Shown in pieces: positions 7,333 to 8,280 of a stretch of DNA of 8,280 bases; positions within the stretch are counted from its first letter, which is position 1; every line of letters begins with the position of its first letter. The notes below the pieces were generated by a model, which saw only the letters and a list, made by a program, of their open reading frames with translations, ran no database searches and was not told where the DNA came from. This stretch comes from Psychrobacter sp. (GTDB lineage: Bacteria > Pseudomonadota > Gammaproteobacteria > Pseudomonadales > Moraxellaceae), in NCBI GenBank assembly GCA_012270355.1, contig JAAXIL010000004.1, positions 1 through 8,280 on the forward strand, written 5' to 3'. The translations under genes and the position numbers were made by a program.

Positions 7333-8100
7333 ATGTCAGATGCTCGTGCCACCTCTCAAATCCAAAGTGCCCCCATGCTTATTATTCCTGCTATTGACTT
7401 AAAAGACGGCAAATGCGTGCGTCTCAAACAAGGACGCATGGACGATGATACCGTGTTTAGCGATGACCCCGTGAGCATGGCGAGCCAATGGGTGGACGCT
7501 GGGGCAAGGCGTTTGCATTTGGTCGATTTAAACGGGGCATTTGATGGCGAGCCGGTGCATAAATCGGTGGCGTTAGACATCGCCCGTGCATACCCAAACT
7601 TGCCCATTCAAATTGGCGGCGGTATTCGCATGCTTTCTACCATTGAGCATTATTTGCAGGCAGGCATTACTTACGCCATCATCGGCACTAAAGCGGTGGA
7701 AAATCCTGAATTTGTCGAAGAAGCCTGCCGAGAATTTGCAGGGCACATCATCGTCGGCATCGACGCAAAAGACGGCATGGTTGCCACGCATGGCTGGGCA
7801 AACGTGACTGACATAAAAGCCACTGAGCTTGCCAAACGTTTTCATGACGCTGGTGTGTCGTCGATTGTGTATACCGACATCGCAAGGGACGGCATGATGC
7901 AAGGCGTCAACGTCGAGCAAACGGTAAATTTGGCAAAAGAGGGCGGATTGCCTGTCATCGCTTCAGGTGGCGTGACCAATTTGGACGACGTGAAACAGCT
8001 TAAACCGTATAGCGAGCTGATTGAAGGCATCATCACAGGGCGGGCGATTTATGAAGGTACGCTCGACTTGGGTGAGGCTCAGGCATTGTTGGATGGATGA
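7333..8100 (+). CDS. hisA: HisA: phosphoribosylformimino-AICAR phosphate (ProFAR) isomerase
   Basis: A cytoplasmic (beta/alpha)8-barrel enzyme that performs the Amadori rearrangement of ProFAR to PRFAR in histidine biosynthesis. The catalytic aspartates are seen in [10 protein letters not shown] (D22 from the chosen start) and VGIDAKDG (D144). The third conserved segment is [12 protein letters not shown] (T181-D182), and the phosphate-binding loops are GGGIR (95-99), ASGGV (210-214) and GRAIYEG (236-242). Three starts are possible: TTG 7321 (259 residues), ATG 7333 (255) and ATG 7375 (241). Homologues normally begin at MLIIPAIDL, that is 7375. I chose 7333 because only it has a GGA at proper spacing, which gives a 14-residue polar N-terminal extension; 7375 remains possible. 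The sequence closely recalls Acinetobacter-type HisA, supporting Moraxellaceae. hisF, often next to hisA, is not visible in the remaining 180 bases. Confidence 0.93.
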   Translation: MSDARATSQIQSAPMLIIPAIDLKDGKCVRLKQGRMDDDTVFSDDPVSMASQWVDAGARRLHLVDLNGAFDGEPVHKSVALDIARAYPNLPIQIGGGIRMLSTIEHYLQAGITYAIIGTKAVENPEFVEEACREFAGHIIVGIDAKDGMVATHGWANVTDIKATELAKRFHDAGVSSIVYTDIARDGMMQGVNVEQTVNLAKEGGLPVIASGGVTNLDDVKQLKPYSELIEGIITGRAIYEGTLDLGEAQALLDG

Positions 8101-8148
8101 GCGATGGATTAAGTGTAAATGGCGACTAAAATATAAGGCAATCAAACC

Positions 8149-8244
8149 ATGACCAAATATACCTTTTTATTCGTCGCCCTTGTGCTCATTTTATTGCCTT
8201 TTTTTGGCTTAAAAGAAATCAATGAAGATAATGAGTCTTACTAA
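8149..8244 (+). CDS. Possible 31-residue single-helix membrane peptide
   Basis: A short frame just after hisA runs from ATG to TAA. It begins MTKYTFLFVALVLILLPFFG, continues with LKEINEDNESY, and reads as one hydrophobic helix (about residues 5-20) with a charged, acidic C-terminal tail. An AAGG at 8135-8138, ten bases before the ATG, could serve as ribosome binding site. It begins 48 bases after hisA and could share its transcript. I do not recognise the family. A Lys at position 3 and an acidic tail would fit an N-in small membrane protein or an uncleaved signal anchor. Short length makes a chance frame possible. Confidence 0.45.
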   Translation: MTKYTFLFVALVLILLPFFGLKEINEDNESY

Positions 8245-8280
8245 CCTCAAGAAAACCCGAATTCCCAAACCGACCTTTCA
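8222..8280 (+). CDS. Start of a possible downstream gene, cut by the window edge
   Basis: A frame opens at ATG 8222 (MKIMSLTNLKKTRIPKP...) or ATG 8231 (MSLTNLKK...) and is still open at the right edge. It overlaps the end of the 31-residue frame, which would fit a coupled pair. Neither ATG has a clear Shine-Dalgarno sequence. The basic N-terminus resembles nothing I can name, and fewer than 20 codons are visible. Confidence 0.3.
   Translation, partial: MKIMSLTNLKKTRIPKPTF

Overview
The window looks like chromosomal core sequence from a gammaproteobacterium of the family Moraxellaceae (Moraxella / Psychrobacter / Acinetobacter side). This rests on the HisA protein, which recalls Acinetobacter-type HisA from memory, and on the gammaproteobacterial style of the nqr operon. 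No database search was possible, so the genus is an inference. No mobile element, CRISPR array, tRNA, rRNA or prophage signature was seen, and most of the window is ordinary housekeeping sequence.

Layout. At the left edge (1-788, minus) is a nearly complete short-chain dehydrogenase/reductase whose last codons lie outside the window. A strong hairpin terminator (859-890) separates it from the end of the nqr operon. From 6997 down to 915 on the minus strand lie nqrA, nqrB, nqrC, nqrD, nqrE and nqrF. These encode the six subunits of the Na+-translocating NADH:ubiquinone oxidoreductase (Na+-NQR). A divergent intergenic region (6998-7332) holds candidate promoters for both directions. hisA (histidine biosynthesis) follows on the plus strand, then a possible 31-residue membrane peptide and the start of one further reading frame cut by the right edge.

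How the genes work together. NqrF takes electrons from NADH through FAD and a 2Fe-2S cluster. They then pass through the intramembrane iron-sulfur centre held by NqrD/NqrE, the covalent FMN of NqrC, the covalent FMN and riboflavin of NqrB, and finally to quinone, with Na+ export. Gene spacing is tight (overlaps of 1 and 17 nt, gaps of 1 and 5 nt) except for 101 nt between nqrE and nqrF.

The one striking observation is that nqrC carries an in-frame TAA at codon 101 (4109-4111). The frame is otherwise open on both sides, and every recognisable NqrC motif downstream survives, including the FMN-attachment SGAT. As read, this separates the membrane anchor from the flavin-carrying domain and should inactivate the complex. 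It is either a recent nonsense mutation, a single-base sequence error, or (less likely) a readthrough or split-gene arrangement. I found no convincing new multi-gene system. The remaining findings are regulatory or small-ORF candidates of low to moderate interest.
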